DNA of 23,516 bases from an uncultured Oscillospiraceae bacterium (GCA_934675115.1 CAKUPH010000029.1:1-23516), one strand, 5' to 3'. Numbered from the stretch's first letter, positions 1 through 6,536 are shown. Numbers and translations: made by a program. Notes: generated from the sequence alone by a model not told the origin.

Positions 1-84
1 GAGGAGCACCCCGCCGCACAGCGCCGCGGCGGCGCCGATCACCAGCAGAAGGAACGCAAGGATCACATACTGTCTTTTTACCAT
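1..84 (-). CDS. N-terminus of a signal-anchored protein (partial)
   Basis: Only the first 28 codons are inside the window; the gene continues past base 1. It starts at ATG 84 with a clear ribosome site (GGAGGTG, about 6 nt upstream), 28 bp after the sensor kinase stop, so it is probably the fourth gene of the same operon. The visible peptide has two basic residues near the start (K3, R4) and then a long hydrophobic stretch rich in Leu, Val and Ala. This is typical of a signal peptide or N-terminal membrane anchor. Family and function cannot be told from this fragment. Genes after HAMP-type kinases often encode envelope targets of the system, but that is inference. Confidence 0.6.
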   Translation of the reverse strand, partial: MVKRQYVILAFLLLVIGAAAALCGGVLL

Positions 85-112
85 GAAAACACCTCCGCGC
101 TTCAACAATCGC

Positions 113-1558
113 TTACTCCCCCGGCATGGGCACGGCGGGCAGCACGATGGTCATTCTGGTGCCCACGTTCTGGCGGGACACCACCTCCATCCAGCCGCCG
201 TGGCGCTCCACGATCCACTTGGCGATGGACAGGCCGAGGCCGGAGCCTCCGGTCTGCCGGGTGCGGGACTCGTCCGCCCGGTAGAACCGGTCGAAGATGT
301 GGGGCAGGGCCTCCTGCGAGATGCCGATGCCCTCGTCGGTGACGGACAGGCGGGCCATGCCGTCCTTTTCCTCCACCGCCATGGTGACGGCGCCCCCCGC
401 CGGGGTATACTTGATGGCGTTGTCCACCAGAATGCGGATGGCCTGCTTGGTCAGGCCGAGGTCGCAGTTGACGAACACCGGCTGCTCCCAGCTGGCCTCC
501 ATGGGGTGGGTCTGGTCGATGACCTGACTGTCCCGCATGACCTGCCCGGCCACCGCCGTCAGGTCAAACACCTCCGGCTCCACCACGAGGGAGTCGTTGT
601 CACCCCGGGCAAGGAACAGCAGCTGCTCCACCAGCTCCTTCATGGACTGGGCCTCCTGCGTGATGGCGTCGATGGACTCCTGCATGGCGTCGGGGTCGTC
701 CTTGCCCCAGCGGTTGAGGAGGTTCGCGTACCCCTGAATGACGGCGATGGGGGTGCGCAGCTCGTGGGACGCGTCGGACACAAAGCGCATCTGCGCCCGG
801 TAGGACTGATTGATCCGGTCCAGCATGGCGTTGATGGCCTGGGCCAGATTTTTCAGCTCCTTCTGGGTGCCGTCCACGGGGATGCGGGCGTCCAGATGGG
901 CGTCGTCGATCTGGCCCAGCTGGAGGGCCAGCTTCTGGAGCTCCTCCGGCGAGGACACGCTGCCCAGCCGGTTGGCCGTAGCAGCCAGATCCTGAATGGG
1001 GCGGAGCACCTTGCGGATGGTGCCCGCGTTCTTAAATAGATTGGACACAAGGGAGATGAGCTGGCAGATGAGCAGCACCTGCATGGCGATGGCCATGAAC
1101 CGGGTGGGCCCGGACATATCCAGCGTGATGGCGTAGGGCTGGCCGCCGTTGGGCAGCTCCACGGTGTAAGCCGCATGGCCATCCCCCTTCTGCCAGAAGG
1201 CGAACAGCAGCACGCCCCCACGGCCGGACAGGGAGTGCCGCCCGTCCCGGAGGTTTTCCGGCAGGGGCATCAAGCTCCAGTCCCAGCCCTGGACCTCCCG
1301 GTCCAGCGCCGCCACGGTGTAGTTGCCCGCCTCCATCCACTCGGTAGCCTCGGCGGAGGGCACCCCCCGCTGGTCCACAAGGTCCGCGATACCGGAGCAC
1401 TTCGTCTCCGCCCACGCCAGCATCCCGCCCAGACACAGGACGGTGAGCAGCACATCCATGCAGAAGTAAATGCCCACCAGCCGCACCAGCAGCCGGGCGT
1501 TCAGCCGGGCCACCAGCGAGGAGTGCTGGCTCTGCTGGGTCTGCGTTTCGTTGGCCAT
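113..1558 (-). CDS. HAMP-domain sensor histidine kinase
   Basis: Membrane-bound two-component sensor kinase of 481 aa. TM1 lies at about residues 24-49, an extracytoplasmic sensor loop of about 100 residues follows, and TM2 is at about 153-175. A HAMP/linker region comes next, then HisKA with the phospho-acceptor H265 in SHELRTP. The HATPase_c domain has the N-box DNAIKYTPAG (about 379-388), G1 DEGIGI (about 408), F-box FDRFYRAD (about 422) and G2 GSGLGLS (about 438). All catalytic motifs are intact. It should autophosphorylate and pass phosphate to the response regulator encoded immediately upstream. I chose ATG 1558 because GGAGG sits about 9-10 nt upstream. An in-frame GTG at 1567 overlaps the regulator stop (GTGA) but is too close to the same ribosome site. 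The signal sensed is unknown; the loop has no recognised sensor fold. Confidence 0.95.
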   Translation of the reverse strand: MANETQTQQSQHSSLVARLNARLLVRLVGIYFCMDVLLTVLCLGGMLAWAETKCSGIADLVDQRGVPSAEATEWMEAGNYTVAALDREVQGWDWSLMPLPENLRDGRHSLSGRGGVLLFAFWQKGDGHAAYTVELPNGGQPYAITLDMSGPTRFMAIAMQVLLICQLISLVSNLFKNAGTIRKVLRPIQDLAATANRLGSVSSPEELQKLALQLGQIDDAHLDARIPVDGTQKELKNLAQAINAMLDRINQSYRAQMRFVSDASHELRTPIAVIQGYANLLNRWGKDDPDAMQESIDAITQEAQSMKELVEQLLFLARGDNDSLVVEPEVFDLTAVAGQVMRDSQVIDQTHPMEASWEQPVFVNCDLGLTKQAIRILVDNAIKYTPAGGAVTMAVEEKDGMARLSVTDEGIGISQEALPHIFDRFYRADESRTRQTGGSGLGLSIAKWIVERHGGWMEVVSRQNVGTRMTIVLPAVPMPGE

Positions 1559-1563
1559 GGCCC

Positions 1564-2256
1564 TCACTCCTCCCGGATGACATACCCCACGCCCCGGACG
1601 GTGTGGATGAGCTTCACGCCGAATTTCTCGTCGATCTTGGCGCGGAGGAAGCGGATGTAGACGTCCACGGTATTTGTCTCGCCCACGAAGTCAAAGCCCC
1701 AGACGTTGTCCAGCAGCACCTCACGGGTGACCACCTTCTCCTTGTTCTCCAGCAGGTATTTCAGCAGGTCGAACTCCCGGCGGGTGAGCTCCACCGGCTT
1801 GCCGTCCACCTCCACCTCGTGGCGGTCCACGTCCATGACCAGCGGCCCGGCGGTGAGCTTGCCCACCTGCTCGGGCACGGCGGCGGCGCCCTCCGCCTTG
1901 TTCCGGAGGGCAGCCCGGATGCGGGCCAGCAGCTCCTCGATGGCGAAGGGCTTTGTGATATAGTCGTCCGCCCCGGCGTCCAGCCCGGCCACCTTATCCA
2001 TGACGGTATCCCGGGCGGTGAGCATGATCACCGGCACCAGCTTCTCCCGCCGCAGGCGGCGGAGCACCTCCATGCCGTTGAGGGCGGGCAGCATGATGTC
2101 CAGCAAGATCAGATCGTAGTCGCCGGTCAGCGCCATCTCAAGGCCCGTCCGGCCGTCCGCCGCCTTGCCCACCTCGTAGCCCTCGTATTTCAGCTCCAGC
2201 TCCACCATGCGGGCCAGCTTTTCCTCGTCTTCCACCAGAAGGATCTTATCCGCCAT
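1564..2256 (-). CDS. OmpR/PhoB-family response regulator
   Basis: DNA-binding partner of the downstream kinase, 230 aa. The receiver domain (about 1-118) has the acidic pair in VEDEEK, phospho-acceptor D53 in LLDIMLP, T80 in MLTARD and K102 in ITKPF. The C-terminal winged-helix domain (about 130-228) ends in the usual HTVRGVGYVI motif. The length is typical of the family. ATG 2256 is preferred, with GAGGG about 7 nt upstream; an adjacent GTG at 2259 is the alternative. The start is 10 bp from the stop of the DUF4342 gene and the end overlaps the start region of the kinase, so translation is probably coupled. The DNA targets cannot be read from this window. Confidence 0.96.
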   Translation of the reverse strand: MADKILLVEDEEKLARMVELELKYEGYEVGKAADGRTGLEMALTGDYDLILLDIMLPALNGMEVLRRLRREKLVPVIMLTARDTVMDKVAGLDAGADDYITKPFAIEELLARIRAALRNKAEGAAAVPEQVGKLTAGPLVMDVDRHEVEVDGKPVELTRREFDLLKYLLENKEKVVTREVLLDNVWGFDFVGETNTVDVYIRFLRAKIDEKFGVKLIHTVRGVGYVIREE

Positions 2257-2266
2257 CACGCGTCCC

Positions 2267-2797
2267 TCATTTCTTTGTGTTGTTTCTGTCCCGCCGGAGC
2301 TGGCGCACGGCGTCGTTGACGATGTCGCCCACCTGATCGGCGAACTGATTGAGCTGTTCGCCCCAGTCCTCCGTCCCCCGGCCGGAAATATGGATGCGGT
2401 AGCCGAAGCACAGCCCCACCAGCAGCAGCGCCCCGCAGAGATAGGGCTGGATCACGCAGAGGATGACGGCAATGATCAGCGGGATCACGCAGGTCATCCG
2501 TCCCTTTTTCCAGATCTCCAGCGAAATGGCAAAGCAGTTTTTCATCAGGCTCCGCAGCGCCCGCCAGACCTCCGGCCAGCTGAGCCGGTGGGGCCGGGCA
2601 GGCTCCGGCTCCGGCGGCGGCGACGGCTCCCGGGTGGAGTAGCCGCCCTCCGGCGCGCCGCCCTTGCCCCGCTGCTCCAGCAGGATGACCGCGTCCAGCA
2701 CGCTGCCCCCCGCCTCTTCCAGCGCCGCCTTGGCCTCCTCATAGGAGGCTCCGGTGCAGCTGCGCACCTTTTCCACCTGCTCCAGTGTGATCTCCAT
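2267..2797 (-). CDS. DUF4342/UBA-like membrane protein
   Basis: 176-aa protein, first gene of the two-component operon. Residues 1-44 form a compact helical domain resembling a UBA/TS-N fold as in DUF4342 proteins (QVEKVRSCTGASYEEAKAAL, then a GGSVLDAVILLE helix). A Pro/Glu-rich linker follows (about 56-70), then one or two hydrophobic segments at about 102-132 and a charged C-terminal tail. The start at ATG 2797 has GGAGGTG 7 nt upstream. The reading frame stays open upstream to 3136, but that stretch has no ribosome site and a hydrophilic low-quality translation. The domain assignment is recognition by eye. A role as an accessory or membrane adaptor of the adjacent two-component system is only suggested by gene order. 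Confidence 0.8.
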   Translation of the reverse strand: MEITLEQVEKVRSCTGASYEEAKAALEEAGGSVLDAVILLEQRGKGGAPEGGYSTREPSPPPEPEPARPHRLSWPEVWRALRSLMKNCFAISLEIWKKGRMTCVIPLIIAVILCVIQPYLCGALLLVGLCFGYRIHISGRGTEDWGEQLNQFADQVGDIVNDAVRQLRRDRNNTKK

Positions 2798-2831
2798 GGC
2801 TGCACACCTCCCGATTTTCATTGACATAAGG

Positions 2832-2860
2832 AGTATAGCCCCGGGGCCGCCGGATTGGAA
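2832..2860 (-). promoter_or_regulatory. Candidate promoter of the two-component operon
   Basis: Reading the minus strand, TATACT (2832-2837) matches five of six -10 positions, and TTCCAA (2855-2860) lies 17 bp upstream as a poor -35. It is about 35 bp upstream of the DUF4342 start codon. The weak -35 is compatible with a promoter needing an activator, possibly the operon's own regulator, but no direct repeats were found to prove that. Confidence 0.45.
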
Positions 2861-2980
2861 TTGATTCTTCCTTAAAAACACATTAAAAGCACGGCGGGCG
2901 GGGTCAGGCGTCTTTTTGCCCAGTATAGCATTTTCGCAGGGACAAAACAAGCGCGGGGGGTATGAATCCGGCATCTGATG

Positions 2981-2989
2981 TGCTATAAT
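2981..2989 (+). promoter_or_regulatory. Extended -10 promoter upstream of the hairpin cluster
   Basis: TGCTATAAT is a perfect extended -10 (TGn-TATAAT, hexamer 2984-2989). There is no good -35, which extended -10 promoters can tolerate. Transcription would start near 2996, placing the 28-bp perfect hairpin at the very 5' end of the RNA. Confidence 0.5.
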
Positions 2990-2997
2990 AATGCGTG

Positions 2998-3055
2998 CTG
3001 AACAAAGCCGGAAGTCTTGAAAGCCAAGGCTTTCAAGACTTCCGGCTTTGTTCAG
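2998..3055. repeat. Perfect 28-bp inverted repeat, 2-nt spacer
   Basis: Left arm 2998-3025, spacer AA 3026-3027, right arm 3028-3055. All 28 pairs match. It is not followed by a U-run, so it is not a standard terminator for either strand. As RNA it would be a long blunt hairpin just downstream of the predicted start at about 2996. As DNA it is a near-perfect palindrome, of the kind that tends to be unstable in bacteria. Confidence 0.9.
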
Positions 3056-3096
3056 GTGCAAGGTTTTTGCACATTTTTGCGCAAAAACCTTGCACC
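3055..3096. repeat. 16-bp inverted repeat with 10-nt loop
   Basis: Left arm 3055-3070, loop 3071-3080, right arm 3081-3096, with all 16 pairs matching. Its first base is shared with the end of the preceding palindrome, so the two stems would stack directly. No U-tail follows. Confidence 0.85.
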
Positions 3097-3128
3097 TTCC
3101 ATTAGTGTGGTACTCCACACCAATGGAA
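3097..3128. promoter_or_regulatory. Operator-like dyad before the cupin gene
   Basis: Arms 3097-3110 and 3115-3128 pair with one mismatch around a 4-nt centre (core GTGTGG / CCACAC). The dyad occupies the -35 region of the -10 hexamer at 3145-3150, a usual place for a repressor or activator site. It may equally be the third hairpin of the RNA structure that starts at 2998. Confidence 0.5.
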
Positions 3129-3144
3129 ATACGCATTGTAACAA

Positions 3145-3150
3145 TATAAT
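3145..3150 (+). promoter_or_regulatory. -10 hexamer of the cupin promoter
   Basis: Exact TATAAT, 44 bp upstream of the cupin start codon. The -35 region is poor and overlaps the dyad at 3097-3128, so activator or repressor control is plausible. Confidence 0.45.
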
Positions 3151-3193
3151 GGCAGAAACGTTCAAAATACTGCGATCAACGGAGGTCTTTGTC

Positions 3194-3526
3194 ATGAACG
3201 GCAAAATGAAAAACATTGAAAAGTCTCAGGTCCTCGTTCTGAAGGAGCAGGTGGAATATCAGGCCGGTCAGGTAGTCAGCAAGACGCTGGCCCAGAACGA
3301 CCACGTGAGCCTGACCCTCTTCTCCTTCGACAAGGGCGAGGAGATCAGCACCCACGAGTCCGGCGGCGACGCCATGATCACCGTGCTGGACGGCACCGGC
3401 CGCATCACCATCGACGGCGTGCCCCATGTGGTCAACTGCGGCGAGTCCATCGTCATGCCCGCCGGCCACCCTCACGCCGTGTACGGTCTGGAGCGGTTCA
3501 AGATGCTGCTCACCGTGATCTTCTAA
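3194..3526 (+). CDS. Small single-domain cupin protein
   Basis: 110-aa all-beta protein of the cupin_2 type. Cupin motif 1 is visible around KGEEISTHESGGDAMITVLDG: it has the conserved His and a following acidic side, but only one clear HxH-type ligand. Motif 2 is GESIVMPAGHPHAVYG, with the PAGxPH signature. Such small cupins bind a metal or a small ligand and are cytosolic; the substrate is not predictable from sequence. The start at ATG 3194 has GGAGGT 7 nt upstream; the frame is open to 3017, but that part translates the hairpin region and has no ribosome site. The gene stands alone and ends at a terminator shared with spoVAC. Confidence 0.9.
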   Translation: MNGKMKNIEKSQVLVLKEQVEYQAGQVVSKTLAQNDHVSLTLFSFDKGEEISTHESGGDAMITVLDGTGRITIDGVPHVVNCGESIVMPAGHPHAVYGLERFKMLLTVIF

Positions 3527-3538
3527 GTAAAAAAGCAG

Positions 3539-3570
3539 CGAACCCCCCGGCCATCTGGCCGGGGGGTTCG
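3539..3570. terminator. Bidirectional terminator, cupin / spoVAC
   Basis: 14-bp stem (3539-3552 with 3557-3570) and a 4-nt loop. On the minus strand it is followed by CTG and a T6 run, a strong terminator for spoVAC. On the plus strand only three T follow, so it is weaker for the cupin gene. Confidence 0.85.
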
Positions 3571-3593
3571 TTTGCGCGCGCTCCGCCGACAGG

Positions 3594-4046
3594 TCAAAAC
3601 AGCCCGACGATCCACAAGATCAGGCCGTACACCACGCTGGCGGAAATGCCGTAGGCCAGCACCGGCCCGGCTACGGTGAACAGCCGGGCGCCGGTACCCA
3701 GAATGGCGCCCTCCGACCTGAACTCCAGCGCCGGGGACACCATGGCGTTGGCAAAGCCCGTGATGGGCACCAGCGTGCCCGCCCCCGCCCGCTTGGCGAT
3801 GTCGTCGAACACCCCCAGCCCGGTGAGCAGCGCCGCCAGAAACACCAGCGTGACGGACACCCACGTTCCCGCGTCCTCCCGGCTGACGCCCCAGCTCTGG
3901 TACAGGTTGGACAGCGCCTGTCCGCCGGTGCAGATGAGCCCGCCCACGCAGAAGGCCCACGCCATGTCCTTCCAGATAGGGGACGGCTCCGCCTTCGCGC
4001 TGACGTATTCGTTGTACTGCTGGTTGGAAAGCTCGGACAGATCCAT
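3594..4046 (-). CDS. spoVAC: Stage V sporulation protein AC
   Basis: 150-aa membrane protein matching SpoVAC. It has the opening segment ending in WKDMAWAFCVGGLICTGGQ, the loop LLTGLGVFDDIAKRAGAG, and the very typical PITGFANAMVSPALEFRSEG followed by a glycine-rich membrane segment. Four or so hydrophobic segments are seen. In Bacillus, SpoVAC sits in the spore inner membrane, behaves as a mechanosensitive channel and moves dipicolinate. The start at ATG 4046 has GAGGTGA about 7 nt upstream. No spoVAD or spoVAE follows: the gene is closed by a terminator and faces the cupin gene. A forespore sigma-G promoter is expected; I saw only a weak possibility near 4180-4200 on the minus strand. Confidence 0.93.
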   Translation of the reverse strand: MDLSELSNQQYNEYVSAKAEPSPIWKDMAWAFCVGGLICTGGQALSNLYQSWGVSREDAGTWVSVTLVFLAALLTGLGVFDDIAKRAGAGTLVPITGFANAMVSPALEFRSEGAILGTGARLFTVAGPVLAYGISASVVYGLILWIVGLF

Positions 4047-4210
4047 GCAAGCATCACCTCGTCCCCCAGTATTTCCCGCCCGCCGCCGGAATATGCCCCG
4101 GCGGGGCGGCTTTTCCGCCGGTGGGACAGGCGTCCGCCGTTTTTTCCGGAAAAACCGCCCCGTTTTCGTCCGATCCAGTATAAAGCCCGGCTCCGGCGCT
4201 TACACTGGAA

Positions 4211-4239
4211 TTGACAGCCAGCGGCAGAATGAGTATAAT
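4211..4239 (+). promoter_or_regulatory. Consensus sigma-A promoter of murC
   Basis: Exact TTGACA (4211-4216), 17-bp spacer, exact TATAAT (4234-4239). The predicted start is at about 4246, giving a leader of about 55 nt. This is the best promoter in the window, in keeping with an essential cell-wall gene. Confidence 0.85.
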
Positions 4240-4267
4240 AAGTTGTTTCAAAGAAACGCATGAAACC

Positions 4268-4286
4268 GGCGCGCTCCGCGCCTTTT
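4268..4286 (+). terminator. Terminator-like hairpin in the murC leader
   Basis: 6-bp all-GC stem (4268-4273 with 4277-4282), 3-nt loop, then TTTT. It lies between the promoter and the murC start codon at 4302, so it could act as an attenuator. The stem is short and an accidental hairpin in GC-rich DNA is possible. Confidence 0.35.
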
Positions 4287-4301
4287 ATATGGGGTGGATT
4301 T

Positions 4302-5684
4302 ATGATCGTCAATCATACCGATAACATCCGTGACTATATACAGCCCGGCCTCCGCGCCCACCTGGTGGGCATCGGCGGCGTGTCCATGGCTCCGCTGGCC
4401 GAGGTGCTCCACGGCGGGGGGGTGATCGTCTCCGGCTCCGACTGGCACGAGAGCGACAAGGTGGACCATCTGCGCTCGCTGGGCATTCAGGTCTTCGTCG
4501 GCCCGCAGAAGGCGGAGAACATCGCGGGGACGGGCTGCGTCATCCGCACCGCCGCCGCCCACGACGACAACCCGGAGATCGCCGCCGCCCGAGCCGCGGG
4601 CATCCCGGTATTCGAGCGGGCGCAGGCGTGGGGCTCCATCATGCAGGACTACAAGAACGCCCTGTGCATCTCCGGCACCCACGGCAAAACCACCACCACC
4701 TCCATGTGCACCCAGATCATCATGGCCGCCGGGATGGACCCCACCGTCATGATCGGCGGCACCCTGCCCCTCCTCGGCTCCGGCCACCGGGTGGGCCGGG
4801 GGGACACTATCATTCTGGAGTCCTGCGAGTACTGCAACTCCTTCCTGTCCTTCTTCCCCACCATTGCGGTGATCCTGAACATCGAGGCCGACCATCTGGA
4901 CTTCTTCAAGGACCTTGCCGACGTGGAGCACTCCTTCCGGGCCTTTGCCGACCGCATTCCCGACGGCGGTCTCATCATCGCCAACTGCGAGGACGAAAAC
5001 ACCATGCTCACCCTGGCGGGCGAGACCCGGCCCATCCTCACCTTCGGCGTGGAAAAGGGCGACGTCCACGCGGAAAACCTGACCTTCGACCGCGGCTGCG
5101 GCGAGTTCGACGCGGTGCACGACGGCAAGGTCTACGCCCACATCAAGCTGGCCGTCCCCGGCATCCATAACGTGAAGAACGCGCTGGCCGCCGCCGCGTC
5201 CGCCATGTCCCTCCATGTCCCCGGCTCCGCCGTGGAGCAGGGCCTGCGGGACTTCCGCCTGCCCGGCCGCCGGTTCGAGCACAAGGGCGAGTACAACGGC
5301 GCGCAGGTCTACGACGACTACGCCCACCACCCCGGTGAGCTGGCCGCCCTGCTGGACACCGCCGCCACCCTCGGCTACAAGCGGGTCATCTGCGCCTTCC
5401 AGCCCCACACCTATTCCCGCACCCACGAGCTGTTTGACGACTTCGTGAAGGTGCTCCGCCGCCCGGACGTCACCGTGCTGGCCGAGATCTACGCCGCCCG
5501 GGAGACCAATACCCTCGGCATCTCCTCCAGAGATCTGGCGGAGCAGATCCCCGGCAGCGTCTACTGCCCCACGCTGGACGACGTCACCGCCGTCCTCCGC
5601 CGTCTGGCCCAGCCCGGGGACCTGATCCTCACCGTGGGCGCGGGCGACATCTACACCGCCGGCGAAAAGCTGCTGGAAAAGTAA
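4302..5684 (+). CDS. murC: UDP-N-acetylmuramate--L-alanine ligase
   Basis: Cytosolic ATP-dependent ligase that adds L-Ala to UDP-MurNAc, the first peptide step of peptidoglycan precursor synthesis. 460 aa, normal length. The N-terminal Rossmann domain has GIGGVSMAPLAEVL (about 23-36). The ATP P-loop is ISGTHGKTTTT (about 123-133). The central domain has LNIEADHLDFFKD. The C-terminal Mur ligase domain has LPGRRFEHKG and YDDYAHHPGE. ATG 4302 fits family alignments, with GGGGTGG just upstream; an in-frame ATG at 4260 has no ribosome site and would translate the leader hairpin. In the central domain the usual acidic EADES-like motif reads ESCEYC, a Cys-rich variant. The gene is monocistronic and ends at a strong hairpin. 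Confidence 0.95.
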   Translation: MIVNHTDNIRDYIQPGLRAHLVGIGGVSMAPLAEVLHGGGVIVSGSDWHESDKVDHLRSLGIQVFVGPQKAENIAGTGCVIRTAAAHDDNPEIAAARAAGIPVFERAQAWGSIMQDYKNALCISGTHGKTTTTSMCTQIIMAAGMDPTVMIGGTLPLLGSGHRVGRGDTIILESCEYCNSFLSFFPTIAVILNIEADHLDFFKDLADVEHSFRAFADRIPDGGLIIANCEDENTMLTLAGETRPILTFGVEKGDVHAENLTFDRGCGEFDAVHDGKVYAHIKLAVPGIHNVKNALAAAASAMSLHVPGSAVEQGLRDFRLPGRRFEHKGEYNGAQVYDDYAHHPGELAALLDTAATLGYKRVICAFQPHTYSRTHELFDDFVKVLRRPDVTVLAEIYAARETNTLGISSRDLAEQIPGSVYCPTLDDVTAVLRRLAQPGDLILTVGAGDIYTAGEKLLEK

Positions 5685-5694
5685 AAAAGGTCAA

Positions 5695-5733
5695 AAAATC
5701 CCCGACTGACCAAATTGGTCAGTCGGGGATTTT
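5695..5733. terminator. Bidirectional terminator, murC / GNAT
   Basis: Perfect 19-bp arms (5695-5713 and 5715-5733), AT-rich outside and GC-rich inside, with T-runs on both strands. It separates the convergent murC and acetyltransferase genes. Confidence 0.9.
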
Positions 5734-5736
5734 CAT

Positions 5737-6255
5737 TTATAGGCGTTTTTCAAAGCAGGTCAGGTTCTCCCAGATGAGGTTCTGGAAGTGGAACATGGTC
5801 TTGCCCACGGTGCGGTAGCCCAGCTTCGGGTACATGACCAGCGCGGGCGCGTTGCCCTCGTAGGTGTCCAGCCGCACGACGGTGCTGCCCTTCTCCCGGC
5901 CCAGCTCCTCGGCAAAGGCCACAAAGGCCCGGGCCCGGCCATGCCCCGCCTGAGACGGCGGCACGCACAGCGTGTGGATGACGAACACCTCGTCCCCCGC
6001 CGCCGGGTACTGCCACGGCAGCTTGTCGTACTCCGGCAGCTGCTCGTGGTTGAAGATGGCGGTGGCCACCGCCTGCCCGTCCTCCTCCATGACGTAGAGC
6101 CAGCCCTTTCGCAGAGCGTTCTCCGCCGTGGCCCGGCAGGGGTACTTTCCCTTCTGCCAGTTGGTGTAGCTCACCGTGGCCGCCTCGTGGTCAAGAATTT
6201 CGTCGTAAATGGCGGCGATCGCCGCCAGATCGTGTTCAGTCGCAAGCCGGATCAT
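5737..6255 (-). CDS. GNAT-family N-acetyltransferase
   Basis: 172-aa cytosolic acyltransferase. The fold is recognisable: the N-terminal strand-helix MIRLATEHDLAAIAAIYDEIL; a central region ending in a long strand DEVFVIHTLCVPP; and the acetyl-CoA pyrophosphate loop QAGHGRARAF (about 102-111), a match to the (Q/R)xxGx(G/A) signature. The C-terminal part is VRLDTYEGNAPALVMYPKLGYRTVG, with the usual Asn/Tyr of motif B. The acceptor is unknown. The start at ATG 6255 has a purine-rich GGGGGGAAAG site. Expressed from its own promoter (6295-6323). Confidence 0.92.
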   Translation of the reverse strand: MIRLATEHDLAAIAAIYDEILDHEAATVSYTNWQKGKYPCRATAENALRKGWLYVMEEDGQAVATAIFNHEQLPEYDKLPWQYPAAGDEVFVIHTLCVPPSQAGHGRARAFVAFAEELGREKGSTVVRLDTYEGNAPALVMYPKLGYRTVGKTMFHFQNLIWENLTCFEKRL

Positions 6256-6294
6256 GGCTTTCCCCCCGTCGCACTAATTCATTAAAGTGGATGG

Positions 6295-6323
6295 ATTATA
6301 CCACGCTCCGCCCGGAATTGCAA
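6295..6323 (-). promoter_or_regulatory. Promoter of the GNAT gene
   Basis: On the minus strand TTGCAA (6318-6323), 17-bp spacer, exact TATAAT (6295-6300). It lies between the 69-aa hypothetical gene and the GNAT start; the -35 ends only 3 bp from the upstream stop codon. Confidence 0.75.
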
Positions 6324-6326
6324 CGG

Positions 6327-6536
6327 TCATTCCTTCCGTTTTTCAAGAAGTCCCTCCGCCCGAAGCTCCCTCAGGCTCTTCTTGATGGGCGGGGCCTGAT
6401 CGGGGTCGCCCCCCGCCGCTCTCCATCCGGCGGCAAACGCATCCTTCGTCAGCTCAAAGATGGCATCGTGCCCCACGTCGCAGGCATGACTGTTCAGAAA
6501 GTCCTCATAGCACCGGTCAAATCTGTTTTCTTCCAT
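6327..6536 (-). CDS. 69-aa hypothetical protein
   Basis: Small, charged, helix-rich protein without membrane segments or a family I recognise. It begins with an acidic helix (MEENRFDRCYEDFL), carries CDVGHDAIFELTKDAFAAGWRAAGG in the middle (written here only to residue 43), and ends in a basic/acidic helix with LRELRAEGLL. The start at ATG 6536 has AAGGGAG about 9 nt upstream; an ATG nine codons or fewer upstream overlaps that ribosome site and is less likely. It has its own promoter and no terminator before the GNAT gene. It is divergent from the ribbon-helix-helix gene with a 105-bp shared gap, so co-regulation is possible, but nothing identifies it as a toxin. Confidence 0.65.
   Translation of the reverse strand: MEENRFDRCYEDFLNSHACDVGHDAIFELTKDAFAAGWRAAGGDPDQAPPIKKSLRELRAEGLLEKRKE

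Larger units (their letters stand above)
2798..3193. other. Divergent intergenic region with three hairpins
   Basis: 396-bp gap between the divergent DUF4342 and cupin genes. It contains the minus-strand promoter near 2832-2860, a plus-strand extended -10 at 2981-2989, three consecutive inverted repeats (2998-3128), and a second plus-strand -10 at 3145-3150. No ORF with a ribosome site is seen. Nothing clear was found in 2861-2980. Confidence 0.7.

Noticed and set aside
2798..3136. N-terminal extension of the DUF4342 protein to 3136
   Set aside because: The frame is open, but the extension would translate the hairpin region and the promoter and has no ribosome site; ATG 2797 has an ideal one.
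4054..4251. Possible 65-aa minus-strand protein with a hydrophobic start before spoVAC
   Set aside because: It would start at TTG without a ribosome site and covers the consensus murC promoter; the rest of the peptide is low-complexity.
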